Part shown: positions 27,662 through 36,634 of the stretch, piece after piece
Layout of the letters: each line of letters opens with the position of its first letter
Position numbering within the stretch: position 1 is the stretch's first letter
From: Rhizobium sp. FY34
GTDB taxonomy: Bacteria > Pseudomonadota > Alphaproteobacteria > Rhizobiales > Rhizobiaceae
DNA: 64,000 bases
Direction: 5' to 3'
NCBI RefSeq assembly: GCF_005222845.1
Contig: NZ_STFZ01000014.1
Location: forward strand, 62,001 to 126,000
The notes under the pieces: generated by a model
Seen by the model: the letters and a program-made list of their open reading frames with translations, nothing else
What the model was told of the DNA's origin: nothing
Database searches by the model: none
Position numbers and translations under genes: made by a program

Positions 27662-28720
27662 TCAGAGTTTGCCGTGGTCGAGATTGGGCAGGACATAGCG
27701 GGAAAACAGATCGGCCTCGGCTGCATGCGGATAGCCGGAGAGAATGAAGGCCTCGATGCCCTCGGCGCGATAGGCATTGAGCTTGGCCAGCACCTGGTCC
27801 GGATCGCCGACGATGGCAGCTCCGCAGCCGGATCGGGCGCGCCCGATGCCGGTCCACAGATTGTCCTCGACATAGCCTTCCCGGCCTGACTGTTCGCGAA
27901 GCTCTGCCTGACGGCGCACGCCGACAGACCGGCTATCGAGCGATTTGGCGCGAATGGCAGCACCGGCCGCATCGTCAAGCTTCGACAATAGCCGGTCGGC
28001 GGCCGCACGGGCTTCCTCTTCCGTTTCGCGCACCACGACATGCACGCGGTAGCCGAAACGCAGGCTGCGGCCACGCTGTTGCGCCCGCGCCGTCAGATCC
28101 TTGATGATCTCGCGCACGGCCTCCATCCGGTCGGGCCACATCAGGTAGACATCCGCCCCTTCGGCCGCCGCCTGCCGCGCATCTTCCGACAGGCCGCCGA
28201 AATAAAACAGCGGACACTGGCCAGATAGGGTGGTGATGCGTGGCGGCTCCACCTTCAGCTTGTAGAATGTGCCGTCATGATCGACGGCTTGGCCGTTGAG
28301 AAGGTCGCGCATGATCGCCATGACCTCGATCGTGCGGGCATAGCGGGGCGCGCTCTCGAGGCTCTCGCCCGGCATTTCGCTGGAAATGATGTTGACGGCA
28401 AGCCGGCCTCCGGCAATGCGGTCGATGGTGGCGATCTGGCGTGCCAGTTGCGCCGGCCAGGCTTCGCCCATGCGCACTGCCATCAGCAGGCGGATCTTTT
28501 TCGTCAAAACCGCAATGGCCGAGGCAAAGGCTGTCGTGTCAATGCCGAGCGCATAGCCAGATGGCAGGAGAATATTGTCGAAGCCGCCACTTTCGGCCTG
28601 CAGCACGATATCGCGGCAATGTTCGAAACTCGATTGCAGCTTTGGATCAGGTTGCCCGAGAAATTCATAATCGTCATCGCAGAGCGCGGAAAACCACGCC
28701 ACTTCGCAGGGCTTCGTCAT
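27662..28720 (-). CDS. FMNH2-dependent monooxygenase, SsuD/alkanesulfonate type
   Basis: A 352-residue LLM-class flavin monooxygenase. Segments that match SsuD closely are the central A-A-D-R-L-L-S-K-L-D-D and the C-terminal N-L-W-T-G-I-G and F-I-L-S-G-Y-P-H. SsuD uses FMNH2 and O2 to split a C-S bond, releasing sulfite and an aldehyde. The closest functional analogies are alkanesulfonate and sulfosugar monooxygenases. The start at 28718-28720 follows GGAGGAG; the frame upstream to 28924 is not coding. No flavin reductase gene is visible nearby, so FMNH2 would have to come from elsewhere. Confidence 0.85.
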   Translation of the reverse strand: MTKPCEVAWFSALCDDDYEFLGQPDPKLQSSFEHCRDIVLQAESGGFDNILLPSGYALGIDTTAFASAIAVLTKKIRLLMAVRMGEAWPAQLARQIATIDRIAGGRLAVNIISSEMPGESLESAPRYARTIEVMAIMRDLLNGQAVDHDGTFYKLKVEPPRITTLSGQCPLFYFGGLSEDARQAAAEGADVYLMWPDRMEAVREIIKDLTARAQQRGRSLRFGYRVHVVVRETEEEARAAADRLLSKLDDAAGAAIRAKSLDSRSVGVRRQAELREQSGREGYVEDNLWTGIGRARSGCGAAIVGDPDQVLAKLNAYRAEGIEAFILSGYPHAAEADLFSRYVLPNLDHGKL

Positions 28721-28748
28721 CGGGCATGTCTCCTCCAAACCACTATAC

Positions 28749-28764
28749 GCACTGCTATCAGTGC
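28749..28764. promoter_or_regulatory. Inverted repeat upstream of the SsuD-like gene
   Basis: GCACTG-CTAT-CAGTGC is a perfect 6-bp inverted repeat 29 bases before the start at 28720, in a 124-base intergenic region. It is a candidate operator; no regulator is assigned. Confidence 0.4.
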
Positions 28765-28844
28765 AAAACCAATCGCTAAAGAAAGGAAGTTGCACGCGAT
28801 CCCGAGACTGTAGATTTAATTTCGATAATGGGCCGGTTTCTGCA

Positions 28845-29915
28845 TCAGGCCTGCCAGCCGCCAAACAGCGGATGATCTTGGGCCAAGGGCAGGGTGACGA
28901 TCTGGCGATTGCGCGCCGAGGCATAAAAGGCGGTGATCAGCTCGATCGAGTGATAGGCTTCCTGCAATGTGGGCAGGTAGAGATCCTGTTCGCCCGTCAG
29001 ATGCCGATGAATATCGGCAAAGAAGCCGGGAAAGCGGGGCGGGATTTCAGGCGCCGCCTGAACGATCGCATCCACCTCCGCCTGCCGCTCCGGGTTACTC
29101 GCCTGATAGGTCCAGGGCACCGAGCAGATCTGGTAGGGCTCGTTGCTGGAGGTCACCGTCAGGTGTTCGAAACAGGCGCGCAGACGCGAAATATTGCCGG
29201 CGGAACCGAGCGTGACGGATGAGGTGATCATTGCCCCTTCGGTGGTCAGCATGGAGATCGCCGCGCAATCCTCTGTCTCGATCGGGTTAACGCGCGTATC
29301 GATGAAGGCCGCCACCTGCCGGACATTGCCCACGAGATGGGTGGCGAGATTGTGCAGATGGCAGGCGTGGCTCACCAGAACACCGCCCAGTTCTCCGGCC
29401 CAGGTGCCGCGCCAGGGTTCTGCATAATAGTCGGCGCCGCGCTGCCAGTGGGTCTCCAGCGAGACGACATGCGGACGCCCCAGAAGCCCGCGCAGCTTCA
29501 GTTCATGCAAAGCCCGGTAGCTGGTGCCATAGCGATACTGGAAAACGGGAAACACCTGCTTTCCGCTGGTCTCGGCTGCCTCCATGATGGAGCGCACATC
29601 GGCAAGCGAGCCCGCAAGTGGCTTTTCGCAGATGACATGCTTGCCGGCCTGAAGGGCAGCCAGTGTCACGGGTGCATGCAGTTTCGGCGGCAGGCAGATA
29701 TCGATGATATCGATTGTCGGGTCAGCAAAGACGGCCTGCATGTCGGTGACGGCCTCTGCGGTCTTGACCAGCGCTGCGGCATCCTTGGCGCGATCAAGAT
29801 TAAGGTCGCAGACGGTGGCGACCTCGAACTTGTCCGGCATGGCGGCATAGCCAATGACATGCGCCCGGCCGATGCCAGCGCCAATCACCGCAACGCGGAT
29901 GAGAGTGACCTTCAT
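28845..29915 (-). CDS. Gfo/Idh/MocA family oxidoreductase 1
   Basis: A 356-residue NAD(P)-dependent sugar oxidoreductase. The N-terminal Rossmann motif is V-I-G-A-G-I-G-R-A-H, the family E-K-P signature lies in I-C-E-K-P-L-A-G-S-L, and the C-terminal half is the alpha/beta substrate domain. It is the last of three tandem paralogues and overlaps the second by four bases. Enzymes of this family oxidise sugars or cyclitols, often at C1, C2 or C3. The specific sugar is unknown. Confidence 0.88.
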   Translation of the reverse strand: MKVTLIRVAVIGAGIGRAHVIGYAAMPDKFEVATVCDLNLDRAKDAAALVKTAEAVTDMQAVFADPTIDIIDICLPPKLHAPVTLAALQAGKHVICEKPLAGSLADVRSIMEAAETSGKQVFPVFQYRYGTSYRALHELKLRGLLGRPHVVSLETHWQRGADYYAEPWRGTWAGELGGVLVSHACHLHNLATHLVGNVRQVAAFIDTRVNPIETEDCAAISMLTTEGAMITSSVTLGSAGNISRLRACFEHLTVTSSNEPYQICSVPWTYQASNPERQAEVDAIVQAAPEIPPRFPGFFADIHRHLTGEQDLYLPTLQEAYHSIELITAFYASARNRQIVTLPLAQDHPLFGGWQA

Positions 29916-30931
29916 GCGCGCTCACCCTCCGCCATCTGCTGGGCGCGCAGCGCCAGTTCCGTTGCCAGAAAGCCATGCGCCTGCGCCATCGCCGTGTCGC
30001 TGCCGGTTTCGATGTCGGCCATAAGCTTGGCAAAGAACGGCGTTCCAACGCCGGTCGCCTCCAGATGTGTCACGCCCTTGGCGTCGGCGAGAAACACGTG
30101 ATCCTTGCCGGGACGCCCGGCGATATCGATATATTTGCGCAGCTCGATATAGCCCTCGGTGCCCAGAATGGTCATGCGCCCGTCACCCCAGGTCGGCAGA
30201 CCATCGGGCGTCAGCCAATCGACGCGGGCATAGCCGCGCCCGCCATTGCCTTCCAGCAGCACTTCGCCGAAATCCTGGAACGACGGACGGTCGGCATTTG
30301 CGACATTGCCGATATGGGCGCTGATGACGCGGGCTTGCGTCGAGCCGGTGAAATGCAGGAACTGGTCGAACTGGTGAGCGCAGATATCGGTGAGTATGCC
30401 GCCATATTTCTGCCGGTCCCAGAACCAGTCGGGCCGCAGATGCGCATTGTGCCGGTGCGGTCCAAGACCCACCGTCTGCACCACGCGGCCGATGCGGCCT
30501 TCGGCAATCAGCCGGTCGGCAAGCGTGACGCTTTCCACCAAGAGCCGTTCGGAAAAGCACACCGTCCAGCGCCGACCGGTCTCGGTCACCGCCTGACGGA
30601 TGTTTGCGAGTTGCTCCAGTTTCGTGCAGCCCGGCTTATCGACCAGCACATGCTTGCCGTGCCGCATGGCCTGGATCGCAATGCCGGCGCGCTCACTATT
30701 GACGGCAGACGAGACGATCAACTTTATCGTCTCGTCTGCGAGCAGGTCCTCGATGGAGCGCGCCGGCGCCTGCGGGTAGCTGTCGGTGAAGACCTTGCGC
30801 GTCGCATCGGGCGTGTCTGCCCCGGTTGTCCAGCCGGCAAGGCTTGCGCCGGCCGACAAAAGCCCGTTCACCATGCCGTAGATATGGTTGTGATCGATGC
30901 CGATCACGCCGATGCGAAGCTCAAAGGCCAT
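29912..30931 (-). CDS. Gfo/Idh/MocA family oxidoreductase 2
   Basis: A 339-residue paralogue with an N-terminal Rossmann region (I-G-V-I-G-I-D-H-N-H). It has a variant signature V-D-K-P-G-C-T-K-L where the common form is E-K-P, followed by the C-terminal beta-sheet domain with W-D-R-Q-K-Y-G-G-I-L-T-D-I-C-A-H-Q. That last motif holds the histidine usual for catalysis in the family. It lies between oxidoreductases 1 and 3. The N-terminal G-I-D-H-N-H resembles a subgroup seen with hexuronate or keto-sugar clusters; assignment beyond the family is not possible. Confidence 0.87.
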   Translation of the reverse strand: MAFELRIGVIGIDHNHIYGMVNGLLSAGASLAGWTTGADTPDATRKVFTDSYPQAPARSIEDLLADETIKLIVSSAVNSERAGIAIQAMRHGKHVLVDKPGCTKLEQLANIRQAVTETGRRWTVCFSERLLVESVTLADRLIAEGRIGRVVQTVGLGPHRHNAHLRPDWFWDRQKYGGILTDICAHQFDQFLHFTGSTQARVISAHIGNVANADRPSFQDFGEVLLEGNGGRGYARVDWLTPDGLPTWGDGRMTILGTEGYIELRKYIDIAGRPGKDHVFLADAKGVTHLEATGVGTPFFAKLMADIETGSDTAMAQAHGFLATELALRAQQMAEGERA

Positions 30932-30947
30932 GGGGTTCGTGCCTCAC

Positions 30948-32240
30948 TCAGCTGAGCTTGATGCCGCGCGCGCGCAGCATGGACTGGATGTTGACGAGTG
31001 AGCCGCTTTCGATGGAGGCATTGGCGGCAATGCCGGTGAGGATCGACCAGGCGCCGCCAATATGATCGGACGCGCGGTTGTAGCGGTCGGGCTCCATGTT
31101 CTGCGGTGCGAAGATATAGCCGAGCATGACCGGGTCTGCGCCGCCGTGATGACCCTTGGCCTTCGGCACATCCAGCATGCGGGGCGGCTCGCCGGCCAGA
31201 TGCAGTTCCGTCGTCACGGCATCCTCATCGGCATGGGCGCGTTCGCCACCAAACACGCCATGCACTTCCACGTGGCGGTGGGTGATGTCGCCCTTGGTGC
31301 CCTGGAACTTGATCTCCAGACCCTCCCAGGGGGAATAGGCCGTCAGCGTGTAATTGGCGGTCACGCCCGAGGCATAGCGGATATGCGCCTGCATCGTGTC
31401 CTCAATGCCGATTTCCTCGTCGAAGACGCAGAGATCGCGGAAATAGCCGTCATCGGTCTCGGCATCGAGATAGAGACTTTTGAGTGCAGGATCCTCTGCC
31501 ATGTTCAGCTCGAAGTCGCATTTATGGGCGACGGGACAGTGCGCGCAGCGGCTGCCGCGTCCTTCGAGCCCGAGTTCCACGGCCATTTCCGGGCGATAGA
31601 AAGCGCGCCGTCCCGATGCCAGAACATCGGTCGGTACAGTGCCGAGCCACCAGTTCAACAGATCGAAATGATGCGTTGATTTGTGAACCAGGAGCCCGCC
31701 GGAATTTTCCTTCTGGCGGTGCCAGCGGCGGAAATAATCGGCACCATGCACCCGGTCGAGATGCCAGCGGAAATCCACCGCCGTCACCGTGCCGATCGCG
31801 CCCGAAGAGATCAGCTCCTTGATCTGCGTGCGGGCCGGTGAATAGCGGTAGTTGAAAGTGACCTTCACCTGACGGCCTGTGCGCGCCTGCGCATCGACAA
31901 TCATCTTCAGTCGCGACAGATCGATGGTCAGCGGCTTTTCGCAGATCACATCGCAGCCGGCCTCGAAGGCGCGCACGATATAATCGGCATGCAGGAAATC
32001 AGGTGTCGCCACCACCACCGTATCCGGCTTCTGCTCTGCAATCAGCCGGTCGAAATCGTGTGCGAGATAGGTAGCCACGCCATTGGTGCCCGGCTTGGAC
32101 GCCGCTTGCGCCGCCTGGCTGAGGCGGTGGGCATTGGTATCGCAGAGTGCGACGATATCATGGCTGTCGGCATAGTCCTCGATGACGGAATCGCGGAACA
32201 TCTTGTGCCGCGAGCCACATCCTACAATGGCAATCTTCAC
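30948..32240 (-). CDS. Gfo/Idh/MocA family oxidoreductase 3 with Cys cluster
   Basis: A 430-residue member, longer than the other two. The Rossmann start is V-G-C-G-S-R-H and the signature is C-E-K-P-L-T-I-D-L. A cysteine group C-x2-C-x5-C (C-A-H-C-P-V-A-H-K-C) in the middle of the C-terminal domain, with a further cysteine in R-D-L-C-V-F, recalls the metal- or Fe-S-binding insert of a Gfo/Idh subgroup. It overlaps the ABC ATPase stop by four bases, so transporter and enzymes are co-translated. Confidence 0.87.
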   Translation of the reverse strand: MKIAIVGCGSRHKMFRDSVIEDYADSHDIVALCDTNAHRLSQAAQAASKPGTNGVATYLAHDFDRLIAEQKPDTVVVATPDFLHADYIVRAFEAGCDVICEKPLTIDLSRLKMIVDAQARTGRQVKVTFNYRYSPARTQIKELISSGAIGTVTAVDFRWHLDRVHGADYFRRWHRQKENSGGLLVHKSTHHFDLLNWWLGTVPTDVLASGRRAFYRPEMAVELGLEGRGSRCAHCPVAHKCDFELNMAEDPALKSLYLDAETDDGYFRDLCVFDEEIGIEDTMQAHIRYASGVTANYTLTAYSPWEGLEIKFQGTKGDITHRHVEVHGVFGGERAHADEDAVTTELHLAGEPPRMLDVPKAKGHHGGADPVMLGYIFAPQNMEPDRYNRASDHIGGAWSILTGIAANASIESGSLVNIQSMLRARGIKLS

Positions 32241-33355
32241 TGGATCTGTCTTTCGTACTGGCTGGCATTCATAAGGCTAGTCTGGCTGGGTTCGATCCGC
32301 AGGCCGGCACTATCGAAATAATGGAGGTCGGCAAGGTTGAAGCCAAGGCTGACCGCCTCTCCCATGTGGAAATGTGCCCGGCTGTTGTCGCTGACAAGAA
32401 GTACCTGGCCGGAGGCAAGCGCGATGTGCAGCAGGGTTTCGCTGCCCAGATATTCCACCAGGCGAATGGTGCCCGGCAGGGTAATTTCACCCCAGCCGAT
32501 GTGCACATCGGCAGGCCGCACGCAAATGGTCAAGGTCTTGTCAGAGGTTGGCAAGTCGGGAATGGCAAAGGGGGCAAGACCCGGAAGGCTTGCCATGCTC
32601 TGCCCGTTCTGGTGAACGCAGTCCGCCTTGAACATGTTGATTTTCGGTGAGCCGATGAAGCCCGCGACGAAGAGGTTCTGCGGGCGGGTGTAAAGCTCCT
32701 GCGGTGTTCCGACCTGTTCGATCTTGCCGGCGCGCAGCACGACGATGCGGGTTGCCATCGTCATGGCCTCCACCTGGTCATGCGTCACGTAGATCATGGT
32801 TGTGCCAAGCCTTGTATAAAGCGAGGCCAGTTCGGCGCGCATCTGCACGCGCAGTTCCGCATCAAGGTTAGACAGCGGCTCGTCAAACAGGAAGAGCTGC
32901 GGCTCGCGCACGATGGCGCGACCGATGGCGACGCGCTGCTTCTGGCCGCCCGAGAGCTGGCGCGGCTTGCGGTCCATCAGCTTTTCGATCTGCAGGATGC
33001 GGGCGGCATCCGCCACGCGCCGCTCCACCTCGGCCTTCGGCACCTTGAAATTCTGCAGGCCGAAGGCAAGGTTCTTCGCCACGCTCATATGCGGGTAAAG
33101 CGCATAGGACTGGAACACCATGGAAAGCTCCCGCTTGGAGGCGGGCAGGTCGTTCACCACCTTGGTGCCGATGGCAACCGTGCCCTCGCTGATATCCTCG
33201 AGCCCGGCAATCATGCGCAACAGTGTCGATTTCCCGCAGCCGGACGGGCCGACCAGGACCAGAAACTCGCCGTCATGGATATCGAGGTTCAACCCCTGGA
33301 TCACCGAGAGGGCACCATAGCGCTTGCCGACGTTTCGTAGCGTCAATCCAGCCAT
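32237..33355 (-). CDS. ABC transporter ATP-binding protein, UgpC/MsmK type
   Basis: A 372-residue sugar-importer ATPase. It has Walker [10 protein letters not shown], signature [12 protein letters not shown], Walker [12 protein letters not shown], and a C-terminal TOBE domain containing V-R-P-A-D-V. It pairs with the permeases at 33369-35160 and the binding protein at 35237. In this operon the ATPase is followed by the three oxidoreductases. Confidence 0.92.
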   Translation of the reverse strand: MAGLTLRNVGKRYGALSVIQGLNLDIHDGEFLVLVGPSGCGKSTLLRMIAGLEDISEGTVAIGTKVVNDLPASKRELSMVFQSYALYPHMSVAKNLAFGLQNFKVPKAEVERRVADAARILQIEKLMDRKPRQLSGGQKQRVAIGRAIVREPQLFLFDEPLSNLDAELRVQMRAELASLYTRLGTTMIYVTHDQVEAMTMATRIVVLRAGKIEQVGTPQELYTRPQNLFVAGFIGSPKINMFKADCVHQNGQSMASLPGLAPFAIPDLPTSDKTLTICVRPADVHIGWGEITLPGTIRLVEYLGSETLLHIALASGQVLLVSDNSRAHFHMGEAVSLGFNLADLHYFDSAGLRIEPSQTSLMNASQYERQIQ

Positions 33356-33368
33356 TACACCTTGTTCC

Positions 33369-34286
33369 TTACTTCATTCCGGATGTGGCGATGCCACGCA
33401 CGATCAGTTTCTGGAACAGGACGAAGAAGATGACGACCGGGACCAGGGAGAGCACCGACATCGCAAACATCTGGCCATAGGCCGACTGGCCCTCCTGGTC
33501 GAGGAAGAGGCGCAGCGCCAGCGGCACGGTGTAGCTTTTGATATCGTTGAGATAGATGAGCGGGGCGAGGAAATCCTCCCAGACCCAGATCAGCGAGAAG
33601 ATGGCAGCCGTGCCCATGGCCGGCAGGGAAAGCGGCAGGATGATCGACCAGTAGATCTTGAAGGGCGAACAGCCATCGATCATCGCCGCCTCATCCAGTT
33701 CGCGCGGCAATTGCCGAAAGAATTGCACCATCAGGAAGATGAAGAAGGCGTCCGACGCCAGGAAGCGCGGCACCACCAGCGGCAGGTAGGTATCCACCCA
33801 GCCAAGGGCCAGAAACTGCACATATTGCGGGATGAGCACCACGTGATAGGGCACCATCAGCGTCATCATCATCAATGCGAAGAAGAAACTGCGGCCGGTA
33901 AATTGCAGCCGTGCAAAGGCATAGGCTGCAAAGGAGCAGGAGATGAGATTGCCGATCACCGACAGGACGGTGACGATGGCTGAGTTGATGTAGAAAGTGG
34001 TGAAGGAGATCGGCAGGGCATTCCAGCCCTTGGTATAATTGTCCAGCTGGAACTGCGAGGGCCACAGCGTCAGGCTGCCAAAGATCTCGTTTTCCGGCTT
34101 GAACGACGAGGCGAGCAGCCAGAACAGCGGATAGAGCATCACGCAGGATACGGTGATCAGGAAGAGATGCTTCAGGATCCGCCCGTTGCGTTCGCGCCTG
34201 TCGCGCTTCAGCCGCATCTCGTGTGCGACCCGTGCGGCTTCGTCCATCTGAAGGACGAGCTCCAGATCAGTCGCGCTCGTTTTCAT
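33369..34286 (-). CDS. ABC transporter permease (MalG-like)
   Basis: A 305-residue membrane protein with an unusually charged N-terminal cytoplasmic tail (about residues 1-38). The first helix is L-F-L-I-T-V-S-C-V-M-L-Y-P-L-F-W, and the EAA loop D-E-A-A-M-I-D-G-C-S-P-F-K-I lies near residue 200. The start at 34284-34286 overlaps the upstream permease by 20 bases; the frame beyond it is shadow. It forms the heterodimeric channel with the next protein. Confidence 0.9.
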   Translation of the reverse strand: MKTSATDLELVLQMDEAARVAHEMRLKRDRRERNGRILKHLFLITVSCVMLYPLFWLLASSFKPENEIFGSLTLWPSQFQLDNYTKGWNALPISFTTFYINSAIVTVLSVIGNLISCSFAAYAFARLQFTGRSFFFALMMMTLMVPYHVVLIPQYVQFLALGWVDTYLPLVVPRFLASDAFFIFLMVQFFRQLPRELDEAAMIDGCSPFKIYWSIILPLSLPAMGTAAIFSLIWVWEDFLAPLIYLNDIKSYTVPLALRLFLDQEGQSAYGQMFAMSVLSLVPVVIFFVLFQKLIVRGIATSGMK

Positions 34287-35160
34287 AATGCACCCAGTAT
34301 TTGGAAGTGAAGAAGGCAATGGCCGTGAACACTGCAATGATGATCAGGAGAACCCAGGCGAGCGCCGAGGCATAGCCCATGCGGAAGAACTTGAAGGCCT
34401 CGTTGAACAGATAGACCGTGTAGAACAGGAGACTGTCTGCCGGTGCGCCGGTGCCGTTCGAAATGATGAAGGCGCTGGAGAAGGTCTTGAAGGATTCAAT
34501 CGTCTGCAGCACGAGATTGAAGAAGATGACCGGTGCCAGAAGCGGCAGCGTGATGCGGGTGAACTGGCGCCAGCGCGGCGTGCCATCGATCTCGGCTGCC
34601 TCGTAGAGATCCCGCGGAATGCCGCGCAGGCCGGCCAGAAAGATCAGCATCGGCGAGCCGAACTGCCACATGGCAAGGATCACCAGCGTATAGAGCGAGG
34701 TATCCGGATTGGTGATCCAGGAAATGCCCTGAATGCCGAAATAGGCCAGCACCTGGTTGACCACGCCATTGGCTTCAAACAGCTGGCGCCACAGAATGGC
34801 AATGGCGATCGATGCGCCCAAGAGCGAAGGCAGATAGAAGATGGCGCGGTAAAGCCCGATGGTGCGCAGACCCTTGTCGAGCAGCATGGCCACGCCAAGC
34901 GCCATGATGAGGCGGGCCGGAACGGCGAGCGCCACATAGGTAAATGTCACCTCCAACGCCTTCCAGAAACGCCGGTCGCGGGTGAACATATAGCTGTAAT
35001 TGTCAAACCCCACCCAGCGTGGCGCGCTCACCATGTCATAGCGGGTAAACGACAGGTAGAGCGAGGCAAGGATCGGCCCCAGCGCCAGGAGGAAAAACCC
35101 GAGCAGCCACGGCGACAGGAAAATATAGGCCGGCGCGTTGCGGGCAAGAAACCGTCTCAT
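34267..35160 (-). CDS. ABC transporter permease (MalF-like)
   Basis: A 297-residue permease with six hydrophobic helices, the first at Y-I-F-L-S-P-W-L-L-G-F-F-L-L-A-L-G, and EAA loop Y-E-A-A-E-I-D-G-T-P-R-W-R-Q-F. The ATG at 35158-35160 starts the usual M-R-R-F-L-A-R-N-A-P; an in-frame extension to 35406 runs back into the binding-protein gene and is not coding. AAGG lies just upstream. Confidence 0.9.
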   Translation of the reverse strand: MRRFLARNAPAYIFLSPWLLGFFLLALGPILASLYLSFTRYDMVSAPRWVGFDNYSYMFTRDRRFWKALEVTFTYVALAVPARLIMALGVAMLLDKGLRTIGLYRAIFYLPSLLGASIAIAILWRQLFEANGVVNQVLAYFGIQGISWITNPDTSLYTLVILAMWQFGSPMLIFLAGLRGIPRDLYEAAEIDGTPRWRQFTRITLPLLAPVIFFNLVLQTIESFKTFSSAFIISNGTGAPADSLLFYTVYLFNEAFKFFRMGYASALAWVLLIIIAVFTAIAFFTSKYWVHYENERD

Positions 35161-35190
35161 CAGCAGGACCTTAGATTGCACGAATAAGGA

Positions 35191-35220
35191 GTTCCGGACC
35201 AGCCATGGGCGGCCCGGAAC
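35191..35220 (-). terminator. Hairpin after the solute-binding protein gene
   Basis: GTTCCGG (35191-35197) and CCGGAAC (35214-35220) are 7-bp arms with further pairing possible inside. On the minus strand it follows the binding-protein stop (35237) and precedes the permease start. It resembles the 12415-12442 element in position and probably attenuates transcription into the permeases. Confidence 0.55.
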
Positions 35221-35236
35221 CCGTTTGACTGAAGGC

Positions 35237-36520
35237 TCAGAGCGCCCGCTCGACGATGGCTTGCGCATCCCCGACAAAGGTTGCCGCGGCATCCTTGGCG
35301 CTGGCGCGGTCCAGCACCACATCTGTGCCAATGCGCATGAAGGCATCACGCACTTCGCCGGCACCCTTGGGTGCTGGCAGGGGCAGGGGGCCGACCTTGC
35401 TGGCAATCGCGTTGAAATAGGCGACCGACACTTTTTCGACCTCGTTGAGGCCGGGCGCCAGTTGCTCGCGCACCTTGGCGGAAGCCGGGATACCGCGCTC
35501 CAGCCCGAGGATCTTGGTGATTGCCGGATCGGTCACCCAGGCGTTCATATAGGCAATCGCCGCATCGACATCCTTGGCATCGCGCGACAGCGACATGAAC
35601 ATTGACGGCTTGATGAACTGGCCGGGCTGTCCACCCTTCTTGTGCGGCACCATGGCAGCGCCGATCTTGTCCTTGGCAGCCGCCTGGATGCCGACCAGCT
35701 GGTTCGACCAGTAATGTGACATGGCGGTATCGCCAACTGCGACGCCGGATTCGACGATCGGGATATCCAGGATGACGGTCTTGTCCTTGGAGCGCACCAC
35801 GTCCTTCTTGCGAAGATCGGCCCAGAACTGCCAGTAGCTCGCCACATCCTCGACAGTGGCGGCGACCTTGCCGTCCTTGTCATAGAATTCGCGGCCGTTC
35901 TGGCGCACCCAGGATTCAAACACTTCGATCATCAGCGAAAGGTCGTCGGAGCCCTTCACCTTGCCGCCGGTCTTCGACGTGATGGTTTCGCAGGATTTGG
36001 CGAAATCGTCCCAGGTCCAGTTGATCAGGTCGGTATCGATGCCGGCTTCCTTGAACACCCGCGTATTGTGCACGATGACCTGGCTGTTGGAGCCGATGTT
36101 GAGCGCATAGAGCTTGCCATCCACCCGGCCGCCATCGATCGGCCCCTTGTCGAAATCGGCGATCATCAGGGACTTGCCGACATATTCGTCGAGCGGCTTC
36201 AAGGCGCCGCGACGCACATATTCAAACAGGAAGCGGTAATCCATCTGCACCAGATCGGCCATGTTGCGGCCGGCCGTCTGGGTGGCCATCTTCGTCCAGT
36301 AATCACCCCAGCCGATGGTTTCGCCGGACACTTTGATATCGGTCTTGGCCTTCTGGAACGTATCGATCACGGCAAAGGTGCGCTTGTCGCGCTCCGGATT
36401 GCCCCACCAGTAATGCCGGATGCTGCGGGCCTGCGCCAGTGCCGGAACGCCGGCCAACGTCGATGCGGCAAGGCCTGCGCCCATAGTGCTCATAAGCCCG
36501 CGTCGTGTCATTTTCATCAT
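35237..36520 (-). CDS. ABC transporter substrate-binding protein, family 1
   Basis: A 427-residue periplasmic sugar-binding protein. The signal is M-T-R-R-G-L-M-S-T-M-G-A-G-L-A-A with A-L-A-Q-A near the cleavage site. The mature part opens with I-R-H-Y-W-W-G-N-P-E-R. The first ATG (36520) follows GGAGGAGGA. It lies upstream of the two permeases and downstream of the GH105 gene. The imported ligand is likely a pectin- or glycan-derived oligosaccharide, judged from GH105 next door (inference). Confidence 0.9.
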   Translation of the reverse strand: MMKMTRRGLMSTMGAGLAASTLAGVPALAQARSIRHYWWGNPERDKRTFAVIDTFQKAKTDIKVSGETIGWGDYWTKMATQTAGRNMADLVQMDYRFLFEYVRRGALKPLDEYVGKSLMIADFDKGPIDGGRVDGKLYALNIGSNSQVIVHNTRVFKEAGIDTDLINWTWDDFAKSCETITSKTGGKVKGSDDLSLMIEVFESWVRQNGREFYDKDGKVAATVEDVASYWQFWADLRKKDVVRSKDKTVILDIPIVESGVAVGDTAMSHYWSNQLVGIQAAAKDKIGAAMVPHKKGGQPGQFIKPSMFMSLSRDAKDVDAAIAYMNAWVTDPAITKILGLERGIPASAKVREQLAPGLNEVEKVSVAYFNAIASKVGPLPLPAPKGAGEVRDAFMRIGTDVVLDRASAKDAAATFVGDAQAIVERAL

Positions 36521-36634
36521 GATGTTCCTCCTCCATCGAGTGGGCGCGTGGCGCCCTTTTGATTGTCGTCTGTCGTCTCGTCCATCCGGCCACTCCTCCT
36601 GGCCAAGACGTCCGCATGCGTGATTGCCGGGCGC

